A DNA stretch of 35,705 bases, taken from the IMG/VR virus record IMGVR_UViG_3300042561_000547, positions 1-35,705 of that record. One strand, given 5' to 3'. Each line of letters begins with the position of its first letter. The stretch's first letter is position 1. Of the stretch, positions 27,739 through 35,705 are shown in pieces. The translations under genes and the position numbers were made by a program. Below the pieces are notes generated by a model. That model searched no databases and had not been told where the DNA came from. It saw only the letters and a program-made list of their open reading frames with translations. The stretch is from a virus.

Positions 27739-28039
27739 CCGCAAGCTCGTCCGCACGCTGGCGGGCTACGGCTGCACGCAGGAGGAGATCGCGAACGCCT
27801 GCGGGATCGGCGAGACGACGCTGAAGCGCAACGCGCGCGAGGAACTCGACGCGGGCTATTCGGAGATGAAGCGCAGCCTTCGCAGGTGGCAGTACGAGGC
27901 GGCACGCGGCGGCAACACGGCGCTGCTGATCTGGCTCGGCAAGCAGTACCTCGGGCAGCGCGACAAGGCCGAGCAGACCATTCGCGAGGAGGTCGTGACG
28001 ATCGAGGAGATCGCGCCGAAGGTGCAGCATGACGCATGA
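27713..28039 (+). CDS. terS: Terminase small subunit
   Basis: A 108-residue protein. The N-terminal domain is a helix-turn-helix, LVRTLAGYGCTQEEIANACG and ETTLKRN (residues ~12-40), that binds the packaging site. The middle (GYSEMKRSLRRWQYEAARGG) and NTALLIWLGKQYLGQRDK are the central oligomerisation core of this widely found small terminase type. The C-terminus interacts with TerL. ATGA overlap with terL confirms the assignment. Confidence 0.93.
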   Translation: MPKPKAKFDRKLVRTLAGYGCTQEEIANACGIGETTLKRNAREELDAGYSEMKRSLRRWQYEAARGGNTALLIWLGKQYLGQRDKAEQTIREEVVTIEEIAPKVQHDA

Positions 28040-29214
28040 GGGTGCAACTCCAGCCGCTGTCCTCGATCCTGCACCCGTCGCAGTTGACGGTCGACAAGGC
28101 GCTCGCGCGGTTCAGCGTCCTTGAGATCGGTCGGCGCTGGGGCAAGACCACCTACGGGCGCGTCAAGGCGCAGCGGGCCGCGATCATGCGCGGGAAGGTG
28201 GCGTGGTGCGCGCCGACCTACAAGTACCTCGCGGACCCCATGCGCGACATCGAGCGCGCGCTCGCGCCTGTCACCGCGCGCATTGACCGAGTCGAAAAGC
28301 GCCTTGAACTCGTTACGCGCGGAGTCATCGACTTTTGGTCGTTAGAGGATCCCGACGCGTGCAGAGGGCGCGACTACGACTTTATCGCCGTAGACGAGGC
28401 CGGATTCGTTCCGCACCTCCTTCAGTGGTGGCGCAACGCCGCGCGACCGACGCTGTCCGACCGCAAGGGTTCCGCGCTCTTCCTTGGAACGCCAAAGGGC
28501 ACGGGCGACTTTCACCGCCTGTTCACGGAGGCGGAAGGTGACACGACTGGCACGATGCGGGCATTCCGCATCGGAACGAGCCAGAACCCGCACATTCCAA
28601 GCGACGAGGTCGAGGCCGCGCGGCGGTCGCTTCCGCCCGAGGTGTTCCGTCAGGAGTACGAGGGCGTCCCGGCAGAGGACGGCGGCAACCCGTTCGGCCT
28701 CGACGCGATCCGCGAGTGCATCGGGCCGATGTCCACGAAGCCCGCCGAGTGCTACGGCGTCGACCTCGCGAAGAGCCAGGACTACACGGTCGTCGTCGGC
28801 CTCGACGCTGACGGCTGCGTCGCGTTCCTCGACCGATGGCAGGGACCGTGGCAACTGACGCGCGAGAAGGTCGCCGCGATCATCAAGGACAAGCCCGCGC
28901 AGATCGACTCGACGGGCGTCGGAGACCCGATCGTCGAGGATGTGCGCCGCGTCTGCCGCCGCGCGGAGGGCTTCAAGTTCACATCGCAGTCGAAGCAGCA
29001 GCTCATGGAAGGCTTGCAGATCGCCGTGCAGACGCGCGAGATCCGCTTCCCGGAAGGTTGGCTGAGGTCGGAACTCGAAGGCTTCGGATACCGATACTCG
29101 GGGAGGAGCGTCTCCTACGAGGCGACGGCGGGACACGATGACGGCGTGTGCGCGCTCGCGCTTGCCGTCCACGCGCGGCGGTCGCGAAGGCCGCTGATTA
29201 CGAGAGTCATATGA
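28036..29214 (+). CDS. terL: Terminase large subunit
   Basis: A 392-residue DNA packaging motor. The ATPase domain has Walker A GRRWGKTT (32-39), Walker B FIAVDEA (116-122) and the coupling motif FLGTPKGTG (149-157). The RNase H-like nuclease domain has GVDLAKSQDY (Asp243), DSTGVGD (Asp291) and HDDG (Asp368-369), the metal ligands. It is compact next to the ~420-500 residues of many TerL proteins. ATGA overlaps link it to terS and the portal. It translocates DNA into the prohead at the portal. Confidence 0.96.
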   Translation: MRVQLQPLSSILHPSQLTVDKALARFSVLEIGRRWGKTTYGRVKAQRAAIMRGKVAWCAPTYKYLADPMRDIERALAPVTARIDRVEKRLELVTRGVIDFWSLEDPDACRGRDYDFIAVDEAGFVPHLLQWWRNAARPTLSDRKGSALFLGTPKGTGDFHRLFTEAEGDTTGTMRAFRIGTSQNPHIPSDEVEAARRSLPPEVFRQEYEGVPAEDGGNPFGLDAIRECIGPMSTKPAECYGVDLAKSQDYTVVVGLDADGCVAFLDRWQGPWQLTREKVAAIIKDKPAQIDSTGVGDPIVEDVRRVCRRAEGFKFTSQSKQQLMEGLQIAVQTREIRFPEGWLRSELEGFGYRYSGRSVSYEATAGHDDGVCALALAVHARRSRRPLITRVI

Positions 29215-32159
29215 CCCTGATCTCTAGGCTCAAGGCGTTCATCAACGACAACCCATCGAAGGTGCTGGTCGGCAGCGCCGCGAGCCTGCTCGGTCGCGAT
29301 GTGAAGCGCCCCGACTTCAGCCATGCCGCGGCGGTCTCGCACTGCCGTTCGTGGGTCTACGCCGCCGCGCGGCTCAATGCGATCGCCGTAGCGTCGCAGC
29401 CGCTGCGCCTCTATGTGCGCCGCCGCGAGGGCGCGAAGCGCCTTTGGAACACGCGCAGGACGGGACGCCGCACGAAGGCGTACCTTGCCGGCGACCTCTC
29501 GCAACTCCCGTCGCGTCACGCGATGACCAAGGCCGCGGAGTTCGGAGACGACTACGAGATCGTCACCGAGAACCATCCGGTCTTGGAACTCCTGGCGAAG
29601 GTCAACCCGTACCAGAACGGCTTCGACGCGACCGTCCTGCGCGTGCTGTACACCGAACTCACGGGAAACGCCTACCTGCACCCCGTGCTCAGTAACGCGA
29701 CCGATGTTCCCGTGCAGTTGTGGACGCTCCCGAGCCAGTGGGTCGAGATCGTGCCGGGCGACCCGCGCCGCAGCGAGCCGTTCATCCGCGGCTACCGCTA
29801 CGGCGCGACCGAGCCGCAGAAGATCGACTTCGCGCCCGAGGAGATCATCCAGTTCAAGCTGCCGAACCCGGGCGACATGTACTACGGTCTCGGCAAGGTC
29901 GAGGCCGCGTGGGGCGCTGTGACATCGAATGTCGCGCTTCACGAGATGGACTACTTCTTCTTTCAGAACAAGTCGCGGCCCGACTACCTCGTCGTCGCGA
30001 AGGGCAACGCGAGCGAGGAGGAGCTGGACAGGTTCGCTGCTGAGGTCGAGAACAAGCTGCGCGGCACGAAGAAGACGGGCAAGTTCCTCGCCGTCACCGG
30101 CGACATCGACCTCAAGCCGCTCCAGTTCCCGCCGAAGGATCTTCAGGGGCGCGACGAGGTGGTCGAGGAGATCGCCGCGGTGTTCGGCGTTCCCGTTTCG
30201 ATGCTGCGCGCGAACGACCCGAACCTCGCGAGCGCGACGGTCGGATTCGCTTCGTGGAAGGAAACGACCGTCCTTCCGATGCTTCGCATGGACGAGGAGG
30301 TGCTGAACCAATCGCTCCTTCCGCTGTTCGGCATCGAGGACGACGCGTTCCTCGCCTACGACAACCCCGTCAAGGCCGACGAGGCACAGGAGACGAGCAA
30401 GCGCCTGTCGTATGTGCAGGGCGGCATCATCACCGCGAACGAGGCGCGCGAGATGGAGGGTCTGGAAGCATTGGAGGACCCGAACGCGGATCGGCTGCTG
30501 ATCAACGGCCAGCCGCTCGGCGGTCAGCCGGCGCAGCCCGTCGCGTCTCCGTTCGCTGGGCTGTTCGGAGCGTCCGCGCCGACGCGTCAGGACGCCGCGC
30601 TGACCTTCGGGTCGGCGACCGACACCAAGGTCGAGCCTCTCGCTCGAGAGGCCGTGGAGGCCACGGAGACGAAGGCCGTGGAGCGCAAGGACGCGCTCGG
30701 CGACTGCGTCTCCGACAAGGTCGGCAAGTTGATTGACGAGGGCTACGAGCAGGATCAGGCGGTCGCCATCGCGTATTCGATGTGCGGCGGCAAGGGCTTG
30801 GAGGAGTCCATCGGCAAGGCCGTCTCTGACATCGACACGAAGCCGCCCGAGTCGGTCGCGTCGAACGCGCGCCGCGCGCTGGATGTCCGCGAGACCAAGC
30901 CCGAGTCGCAGCGCGGCATGACCGAGATTGGCATCGCGCGCGCGCGCGACCTCGCGAACCGCGCCAACCTGAGCGAGGACACGATCCGCCGCATGGTCGC
31001 CTACTTCGAGCGGCACGAATCCGACAAGCAGGGCGAGACTTGGGACGATCAGGGCAAGGGCTGGCAGGCTTGGAACGGATGGGGCGGCGACGAGGGCTTC
31101 GCGTGGGCAAAGCGCAAGGTCGAGGAGTTCGACCGTCAGCGCGAGAAGAAGTCGTGCGGCTGCGGCTGCGGCTGCGCGAAGGCCAAGACCGTCAAGCAGT
31201 CAGAGTTCGTTGGCAAGCACGCAACCGACTTCGGCGCATGGCTCAAGGTGAAGAGCGCCGAGAAGGAGGCCGACAAGATCGGCAAGGCCGAGTCCGAGGC
31301 CTCGGCCAAGGTGTCGCGCGTGTTCGACAAGCAGGTTTCTGATCTGCTTGACGCGCTCGCCAAGGCCGAGCGACCGACGCGGCAGCTCATCGCGCAGGCT
31401 GAACGACTGCTTCGGCAACGCGCCTATCAGGCGGCGCTTGTCGACGCGCTCTCGCCGTACATCCGCGAGGCCATCGCGACGGGAGTCGACATTGGACTCG
31501 ACACCGTCACGAAGATCGCGCCGACCGTCGACTTCCAAGCCGAGCGCGAAGACCTCGCGAGGTACGCGGAGACGGAGTCCGTCAGGCTGTCGCGACGCAC
31601 CGCCGCCGGCGTGGCAGAGACGCAGTCCGTGCGCGTGCGAGAGGTGCTGGGGCAGGGGCTCGAGCAAGGCGAGTCGGTCGACCAGTTGGCGACCCGCGTG
31701 CAGGACTGGGCGGCGTCCCAGAAGGACGAGGACGGGTCGTGGAGCCGCGCGACGACGATCGCGCGCACCGAGGCCATGCGCGCCGCGCGAACCGCCGAGG
31801 TCGAGGCGTGGACCGCGACAGGCATCGTCACGGGCAAGACCTGGCTGCTCGCTCCCGACCCGTGCGAGTTCTGCGAGGCGGTCGCCAAGCAGTTCGGCGA
31901 GAAGCCCGTAGGCGTCGGCGATTCGTTCTTCAAGAAGGGCGATGTCGTCCTCGGCGTGCCGGACGCTGACGGCAACCAGAAGTCCATGATCCTCGACTAC
32001 GAGGATGTCGACGGGCCTCCGCTCCACCCGAACTGCCGCTGCTCGATGCTTCCCGAGGTCGGCGAGGAGTTCCGACCGAGCGAGTCCGACGACCAGATCA
32101 TGGCGCGCATCGAGGAAGCGCGCAGGCAGCGCGAGGCGCAGGAGCGAGGAACCACATGA
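29211..32159 (+). CDS. Portal protein fused to MuF minor head protein
   Basis: A 982-residue fusion. Residues ~1-430 form an HK97-type portal (WVYAAARLNAIAVASQPLRL, then PEEIIQFKLPNPGDMYYGL and FGVPVSMLRANDPNLASATV). Two short inserted modules follow: LGDCVSDKVGKLIDEGYEQD (~495-530) and GIARARDLANRANLSEDTIR ... WGGDEGFAWAKRK (~570-640). Then a cysteine string CGCGCGC (~649). Residues ~680-960 form the MuF / SPP1 gp7 domain with IARTEAMRAARTAEV, CEFC (~885) and HPNCRC (~939). Portals usually have 400-500 residues, so one chain here supplies two or more head components. Confidence 0.92.
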   Translation: MTLISRLKAFINDNPSKVLVGSAASLLGRDVKRPDFSHAAAVSHCRSWVYAAARLNAIAVASQPLRLYVRRREGAKRLWNTRRTGRRTKAYLAGDLSQLPSRHAMTKAAEFGDDYEIVTENHPVLELLAKVNPYQNGFDATVLRVLYTELTGNAYLHPVLSNATDVPVQLWTLPSQWVEIVPGDPRRSEPFIRGYRYGATEPQKIDFAPEEIIQFKLPNPGDMYYGLGKVEAAWGAVTSNVALHEMDYFFFQNKSRPDYLVVAKGNASEEELDRFAAEVENKLRGTKKTGKFLAVTGDIDLKPLQFPPKDLQGRDEVVEEIAAVFGVPVSMLRANDPNLASATVGFASWKETTVLPMLRMDEEVLNQSLLPLFGIEDDAFLAYDNPVKADEAQETSKRLSYVQGGIITANEAREMEGLEALEDPNADRLLINGQPLGGQPAQPVASPFAGLFGASAPTRQDAALTFGSATDTKVEPLAREAVEATETKAVERKDALGDCVSDKVGKLIDEGYEQDQAVAIAYSMCGGKGLEESIGKAVSDIDTKPPESVASNARRALDVRETKPESQRGMTEIGIARARDLANRANLSEDTIRRMVAYFERHESDKQGETWDDQGKGWQAWNGWGGDEGFAWAKRKVEEFDRQREKKSCGCGCGCAKAKTVKQSEFVGKHATDFGAWLKVKSAEKEADKIGKAESEASAKVSRVFDKQVSDLLDALAKAERPTRQLIAQAERLLRQRAYQAALVDALSPYIREAIATGVDIGLDTVTKIAPTVDFQAEREDLARYAETESVRLSRRTAAGVAETQSVRVREVLGQGLEQGESVDQLATRVQDWAASQKDEDGSWSRATTIARTEAMRAARTAEVEAWTATGIVTGKTWLLAPDPCEFCEAVAKQFGEKPVGVGDSFFKKGDVVLGVPDADGNQKSMILDYEDVDGPPLHPNCRCSMLPEVGEEFRPSESDDQIMARIEEARRQREAQERGTT

Positions 32160-32824
32160 ACACGATCACGCGCAAGGCGCTCACGGCTGAACTCAAGGGA
32201 ACGGCCAAGGGATTCGCCGCGGTCATCACCGCGGAGACGCTCGATCGCGACGGCGAGGTGCTGATCCCGCAGGGCATGAACTCGGTCGAGTTCGAGAAGA
32301 ACCCGACGCTCTTCTGGAACCACGATTACGCGCAGCCTGTCGGACGATGCAACGGCCTCAAGCGCAAGGAGTCCACGATCGTCGGGGACTTCACCTTCGC
32401 GCAGCGTCCGGACGGCTACGGCGGCGAGTTCTTCCCCGAGGTCGCCGCGGCGCTCGTCGGACAGGGGATCGTGAACGCGGTCAGCGTCGGCTATGTCCCC
32501 GAGGACGGCGGCGTCCGCCGCGCGACCGAGATCGACCGGAAGAAGTACGGCGACCGCGTGCACACCGTCTACTCCCGCTGGAAGCTGCTCGAGGTCAGCC
32601 TCGCTCCGCTCCAGGCGAACCCCGACGCGCTGATCACCGCCGTCAAGAAGGGAATGATGTCTCCCGTCGCTGCGAAGCGTTGGTTCGGCATCGACGCGCC
32701 GAAGCGCACGGTCGTGACGGTGTCCGTCCCCGTGCCCTCAACCAAGGACGCGGCCCGTCCGATTGATGTAGACGAGGTCGTGCGCCGCGAGATCGCTCGC
32801 GCGCAGGGCCGCATCTATCTCTGA
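32156..32824 (+). CDS. HK97-type prohead protease
   Basis: A 222-residue serine protease (peptidase family S78/U35). Key features are LFWNHDYAQPVG with catalytic His56 and NAVSVGYVPE with catalytic Ser110. The N-terminus KGTAKGFAAVITAETLDRDG is a typical first strand; the third catalytic residue lies near WKLLEVSLAP. It cleaves the delta domain of the capsid protein and itself during maturation. ATGA overlap with the portal gene. The C-terminal ~40 residues are probably self-cleaved. Confidence 0.94.
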   Translation: MNTITRKALTAELKGTAKGFAAVITAETLDRDGEVLIPQGMNSVEFEKNPTLFWNHDYAQPVGRCNGLKRKESTIVGDFTFAQRPDGYGGEFFPEVAAALVGQGIVNAVSVGYVPEDGGVRRATEIDRKKYGDRVHTVYSRWKLLEVSLAPLQANPDALITAVKKGMMSPVAAKRWFGIDAPKRTVVTVSVPVPSTKDAARPIDVDEVVRREIARAQGRIYL

Positions 32825-32911
32825 TCCGTCCGGGTCGAGCCTACGGCGAGTCGCCTGCAAGCCTCCCTTGTTCGGTAAGGAAAGATGCCCGTCCACAACG
32901 GGAGTTGTGAC

Positions 32912-34276
32912 ATGAAGACCATGAACACCAGCGACTTCACGGCCGCGCTTGAGCGCGCCGCGAAGATCAAGGGAGAGCCCGGGCTTGTCGCCCAGAAGAA
33001 GCTCATCCTCGACAACTACATGATCGTCGACGAGGCCGGCATGGCCATCGACCCCGAAAGCCTCGATGTGGTGGTGAAGCCCGCCGCCGCCGAGATGGAG
33101 AACGACAACATGGATACCGCACAGATCGAAGAGGCGGTCGCGAAGAGCGTCCGCAAGACCCTCGCCGAGCAGGTCACCTCGAAGGCCTTCGGCGTCACCG
33201 CGACCATCGACGCTCCGTGGGAGAAGGCGCGCGTCTACGGCGGCGTCAAGCACCTCAAGAGCAAGGAAGCCGCGTGGAAGTTCGGCACCTGGTGCCTCGC
33301 GGCGATGGGCCACGGCCCGTCGACGGCGCACTGCAAGAACCACGGGATCTCTCTCATCCGCACGAAGGGACACACCGAGGGCGTGAACAGCGCCGGCGGC
33401 TTCCTCGTCCCCGAGGAGTTCGAGAACGAGCTCATCAACCTCCGCGAGCAGTACGGCGTCTTCCGCCGCAACGCCCGCGTGATGCCGATGGGTAGCGATG
33501 TCAAGCGCATCCCGAAGCGCACCAGCACCGTCACCGCCTACTTCGTCGGCGAGGCCTCGGCCATCACCGAGAGCCAGCAGGTGTTCGACAATGTGCAGCT
33601 CGTCGCGAAGAAGCTCGGCGTGCTCACCACCGTCTCGTCCGAACTGAACGAGGACGCGGTCGTCAACATCGGCGACGACATTGCGAACGAGATCGCCTAC
33701 GCGTTCTCCCTCAAGGAGGACGACTGCGGCTTCAACGGCGACGGCACATCGACCTACGGCGGCATCGTCGGCCTGTCGGCTGCGCTGTCCGACGCGACCT
33801 ATCAGGTCAGCGACGGCGGACAGACGACCTACGCGGGCGTCACGCTTGCCGAACTCGCGGCCGGTCTCCGCAAGCTGCCCGCGTGGGCAGGCCAGCGGAA
33901 CAACATCAAGGTCTACTGCTCGAAGCAGGCGTACCACGCGATCTTCGAGCGCCTCGCGCTGACCGCCGGCGGCAACAACGCCACCGACATCGCGAACGGC
34001 CTGACGCAGCCGAGGTGGTACGGCTACCCGGTCGAGTTCGCGCAGGTGATCCCCGTCACGGAGTCCGGCGGCGCGACCTTCGCGTACATCGGCGACCTCC
34101 AGCAGGCCTGCATCTTCGGCGACCGCCGAGCAAACTCGATCGCGTTCTCCGACTCGGCGCTCAACGCGTTCGAGCAGGACGAGATCGCCGTGCGTGGAAC
34201 CGAGCGTTTCGACATCGTCTGCGCGAATGTGGGCGGCTCGTCCTCCTACGGCGCGATGGTGAAGATGACGCTCTGA
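32912..34276 (+). CDS. Major capsid protein, HK97 fold
   Basis: A 454-residue capsid protein; GGGAG seven bases before the ATG at 32912 favours this start over 32885. Residues 1-~100 form the helical delta scaffold (DFTAALERAAKIKGEPGLVA, then DTAQIEEAVAKSVRKTLAEQ). The HK97 core follows: NSAGGFLVPEEFENELINLR, FVGEASAITESQQVFDNVQL, SELNEDAVVNIGDDIANEIA, KVYCSKQAYHAIFERL and finally GSSSYGAMVKMTL. Hundreds of copies build the icosahedral shell. The scaffold is presumably removed by the protease encoded upstream. Confidence 0.95.
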   Translation: MKTMNTSDFTAALERAAKIKGEPGLVAQKKLILDNYMIVDEAGMAIDPESLDVVVKPAAAEMENDNMDTAQIEEAVAKSVRKTLAEQVTSKAFGVTATIDAPWEKARVYGGVKHLKSKEAAWKFGTWCLAAMGHGPSTAHCKNHGISLIRTKGHTEGVNSAGGFLVPEEFENELINLREQYGVFRRNARVMPMGSDVKRIPKRTSTVTAYFVGEASAITESQQVFDNVQLVAKKLGVLTTVSSELNEDAVVNIGDDIANEIAYAFSLKEDDCGFNGDGTSTYGGIVGLSAALSDATYQVSDGGQTTYAGVTLAELAAGLRKLPAWAGQRNNIKVYCSKQAYHAIFERLALTAGGNNATDIANGLTQPRWYGYPVEFAQVIPVTESGGATFAYIGDLQQACIFGDRRANSIAFSDSALNAFEQDEIAVRGTERFDIVCANVGGSSSYGAMVKMTL

Positions 34277-34294
34277 TCGTGAACACACACGCGG

Positions 34295-34319
34295 GGGCGG
34301 CGGGCACGACCCGCCGCCC
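34295..34319 (+). terminator. Hairpin between capsid and head-protein genes
   Basis: GGGCGGCGGG, loop CACGA, CCCGCCGCCC: a perfect 10-bp stem with no T-run, 18 bases after the capsid stop. It may stabilise the capsid mRNA 3' end or attenuate the next gene, helping set capsid above neighbours. A GGAGACA site and the ATG at 34347 follow. Confidence 0.55.
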
Positions 34320-34346
34320 TGCGCGGGTAGAACTGGAGACACACTC

Positions 34347-34775
34347 ATGCGACAGAACAGCACTTTCGTGATTGGCGGCGTCAGCGCCACCAACGCTTCT
34401 CAGGTCACGGCGTCGTTCGACACCCGTGGCTACGGCTACGCTCGGTTCATCTGCTTTGCCCCGAGCACCGCAGCCGTCCACACGACGATCGCCAACCATG
34501 TCCTCGCCGACAGCGACGACAACAGCAACTTCACTACGATCAGCACGGCGGCGTATCAGGTCGCGCTGACGCTCCCGACGACCACGGCGTCGGTCAGCAC
34601 GGCGCTCGCCAAGCTGGTCTACGATGTCGACCTCCGCGGTCGCCGTCGCTACATCCGCGTCACCTTCTCGTCCACCAACACCACGGAGCTCTTCGTGGCG
34701 GCGGACCTGTCCGAACCCTCGGATGGCAAGAGCACGGCGGCAGAGGTCGGTTCGGCCTTCTACGCCCAGGTCTGA
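34347..34775 (+). CDS. Small head protein, possible decoration protein
   Basis: A 142-residue beta protein right after the capsid gene. It has a GGAGACACACTC site. The strands SQVTASFDTRGYGYARFICF, YQVALTLPTTTASVS and RRRYIRVTFSSTNTTELFVA describe a small sandwich, repeated in many phages next to the capsid gene. A decoration or cement protein is the simplest reading, and no head-fibre motif is seen. Transcription is stopped by a strong hairpin 26 bases later. Confidence 0.75.
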   Translation: MRQNSTFVIGGVSATNASQVTASFDTRGYGYARFICFAPSTAAVHTTIANHVLADSDDNSNFTTISTAAYQVALTLPTTTASVSTALAKLVYDVDLRGRRRYIRVTFSSTNTTELFVAADLSEPSDGKSTAAEVGSAFYAQV

Positions 34776-34800
34776 CGGGCAACGGAGCATTCGCATCCGG

Positions 34801-34840
34801 CGGCCTTCCACCCTTCGGGGTGGAGGGCCGCTTGCCGTTT
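34801..34840 (+). terminator. Terminator with TTCG-capped 13-bp stem
   Basis: CGGCCTTCCACCC (34801-34813), loop TTCG, GGGTGGAGGGCCG (34818-34830): every base pairs, including one G-T wobble. CTTGCCGTTT follows. The UUCG tetraloop gives extra stability. The tail is only mildly T-rich. It closes the head operon before the glycosyltransferase gene. A TATGAT box at 34846-34851 just after it could start the next transcript. Confidence 0.8.
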
Positions 34841-34870
34841 GACGATATGATCGGGACAACGGAGGTGCGA

Positions 34871-35705
34871 ATGAACGAACCGAACGAGATCCTCGCGACG
34901 GCGATGCCGGGCGAGGAGGTCAAGGCGGCGATGGCGGCTCAGGGCAACGAGGTCCGCTTCGATGTGCCCGATGTGGACGCGGGGATCGCGCAGTACGAGT
35001 CGGGCGAGGGCAGCATCGAGGATCTGCTTCTCGCGCGCGGGAAGTACCGATCGATCTGGAACCGCGAGAAGCTCGCGAAGGTTCTGAGCCTCGCGGGCTT
35101 CGAGATCACGGGCGGTCTCGAGGGGCCGAACTGGTCGGACGGCAAGGGCTGGCTGCGCGTGATCGCGCGGCGCGTGCAGCGCCCGCGCCCGAAGCTCCCG
35201 ATGGCGGATGTCGTCGCGATCATGTCGCTCCCGCGCATCGCGTGGACGGAAAACTTCTCAAGCGTCGCGCAGTCCTGCACGCGCCTGGGGATCGACTTCT
35301 ACAAGGCCACGGGCGTCTTCTGGGGCCAGTGCATGCAGCGCGTGATCGAGCAGGCGATCGACATTCCGAAGAACCGGTATGTGCTCTCGATCGACTACGA
35401 CTCGGTCTTCGATGAGCAGGACATCATCCGCCTGTGGCAGATCATGGAGACGCGGCCCGACATCGACGCGCTGTTTCCTCTTCAGATCCAAAGGGAAAAG
35501 GACCGCGTTCTTCTTACGATGGTCGACCAGCATGGCCGGCGCGTCGAGCGGATTGACGCGACCGAGTTCCGCCGCGAGGCGCTCGAGTGCGAGACGGGGC
35601 ACTTTGGCCTCACCTTCTTCCGCGCGGACGCGCTGCGCAGGATGCAGAAGCCTTGGTTCCTCGGCACGCCGCTTCCGGACGGCACATGGGGAGACGGGCG
35701 CATCG
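34871..35705 (+). CDS. Glycosyltransferase-like protein, 5' part (continues at 1)
   Basis: Starts at 34871 with a GGAGGT site; in the circle it runs through the join to 312 for a total of 339 residues. Residues ~35-95 (GSIEDLLLARGKYRSIWNRE, then LAKVLSLAGFE and GWLRVIARRV) resemble only the C-terminal end of a class I methyltransferase, without a SAM-binding loop. Residues ~105-330 form a GT-A-like domain with DYD (175-177), the D-x-D metal motif, and GHFGLTFFR further on. It probably transfers a sugar to a virion or host component. The last 127 bases shown repeat the start of the window. Confidence 0.8.
   Translation, partial: MNEPNEILATAMPGEEVKAAMAAQGNEVRFDVPDVDAGIAQYESGEGSIEDLLLARGKYRSIWNREKLAKVLSLAGFEITGGLEGPNWSDGKGWLRVIARRVQRPRPKLPMADVVAIMSLPRIAWTENFSSVAQSCTRLGIDFYKATGVFWGQCMQRVIEQAIDIPKNRYVLSIDYDSVFDEQDIIRLWQIMETRPDIDALFPLQIQREKDRVLLTMVDQHGRRVERIDATEFRREALECETGHFGLTFFRADALRRMQKPWFLGTPLPDGTWGDGRI
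35579..35705. repeat. Terminal direct repeat, right copy
   Basis: Identical to positions 1-127. Reading through it keeps the glycosyltransferase frame open, so the true molecule is circular or circularly permuted in the assembly and the unique length is 35,578 bp. Confidence 0.95.

Noticed and set aside
29115-31016. 633-residue minus-strand open frame
   Set aside because: It is the mirror of the portal-MuF gene, with the Arg/Leu/Asp-rich composition of a codon shadow and no recognisable domain.
1-35705. tRNA genes or integrase attachment sites
   Set aside because: I saw no cloverleaf-like segment with a CCA-type end or T-loop consensus, and no integrase gene to suggest an att site.

Overview
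The window is a complete, circularly closed genome of a tailed double-stranded DNA phage (siphovirus type, class Caudoviricetes). The last 127 bases repeat the first 127 exactly, so the unique unit is 35,578 bp and the gene running off the right end continues at the left end. GC content is about 65% by eye. Nearly every gene lies on the + strand, in long runs joined by ATGA or GTGA start-stop overlaps. I see no integrase, lysogeny repressor, tRNA, CRISPR array, DNA polymerase or reverse transcriptase. An outer-membrane lipoprotein next to the holin-like genes suggests a Gram-negative host. The host is otherwise not identifiable.

Layout, reading around the circle from packaging. 27.1-34.8 kb: FkbM-like methyltransferase, small and large terminase, a very long portal-MuF fusion, HK97 prohead protease, HK97-fold major capsid protein and a small head protein, ending at a strong hairpin terminator. 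34.87 kb through the join to 0.3 kb: a glycosyltransferase-like protein. 0.3-3.9 kb: head-tail connector, head closure, neck protein, tail terminator, tail tube and the tail assembly chaperone pair with a -1 frameshift signal GGGAAAC. 3.9-10.1 kb: a short tape measure protein and distal tail or virion-surface proteins, one with 23 cysteines. 10.1-10.46 kb: a control region with a probable leftward gene and an operator-like dyad. 10.46-20.9 kb: early genes for recombination and DNA metabolism (Bet/Red-beta, Gp157, RusA, a cytosine-methylase-like protein, a ParB-like protein, an HNH nuclease, a possible CsrA-like protein) with many small unknowns. 20.9-23.2 kb: a metallophosphoesterase and a lysis-type cluster (holin-like and nested spanin-like genes). 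23.2-27.1 kb: tail fibre and other virion-surface proteins.

The genes make a small single-direction phage. It recombines its DNA with Bet and RusA and packages it with a P22/HK97-type terminase. It builds an HK97-fold head through a MuF-fused portal and a roughly 65 nm tail (inferred from a 433-residue tape measure). It may decorate virion or host glycans with its glycosyltransferase and methyltransferase.

The most unusual signals are four. The palindrome ACGT is almost completely absent (one copy found by eye, about 100 expected), with Asp/Asn/Tyr/His-Val and Thr-Tyr/Ser/Phe codon pairs rewritten to avoid it. A free-standing small RNA gene appears to lie at 12.03-12.12 kb. The same short GC-rich hairpin recurs just upstream of the first genes of several early operons. 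A cluster of dyads at 13.5-13.6 kb may be an origin or operator array.
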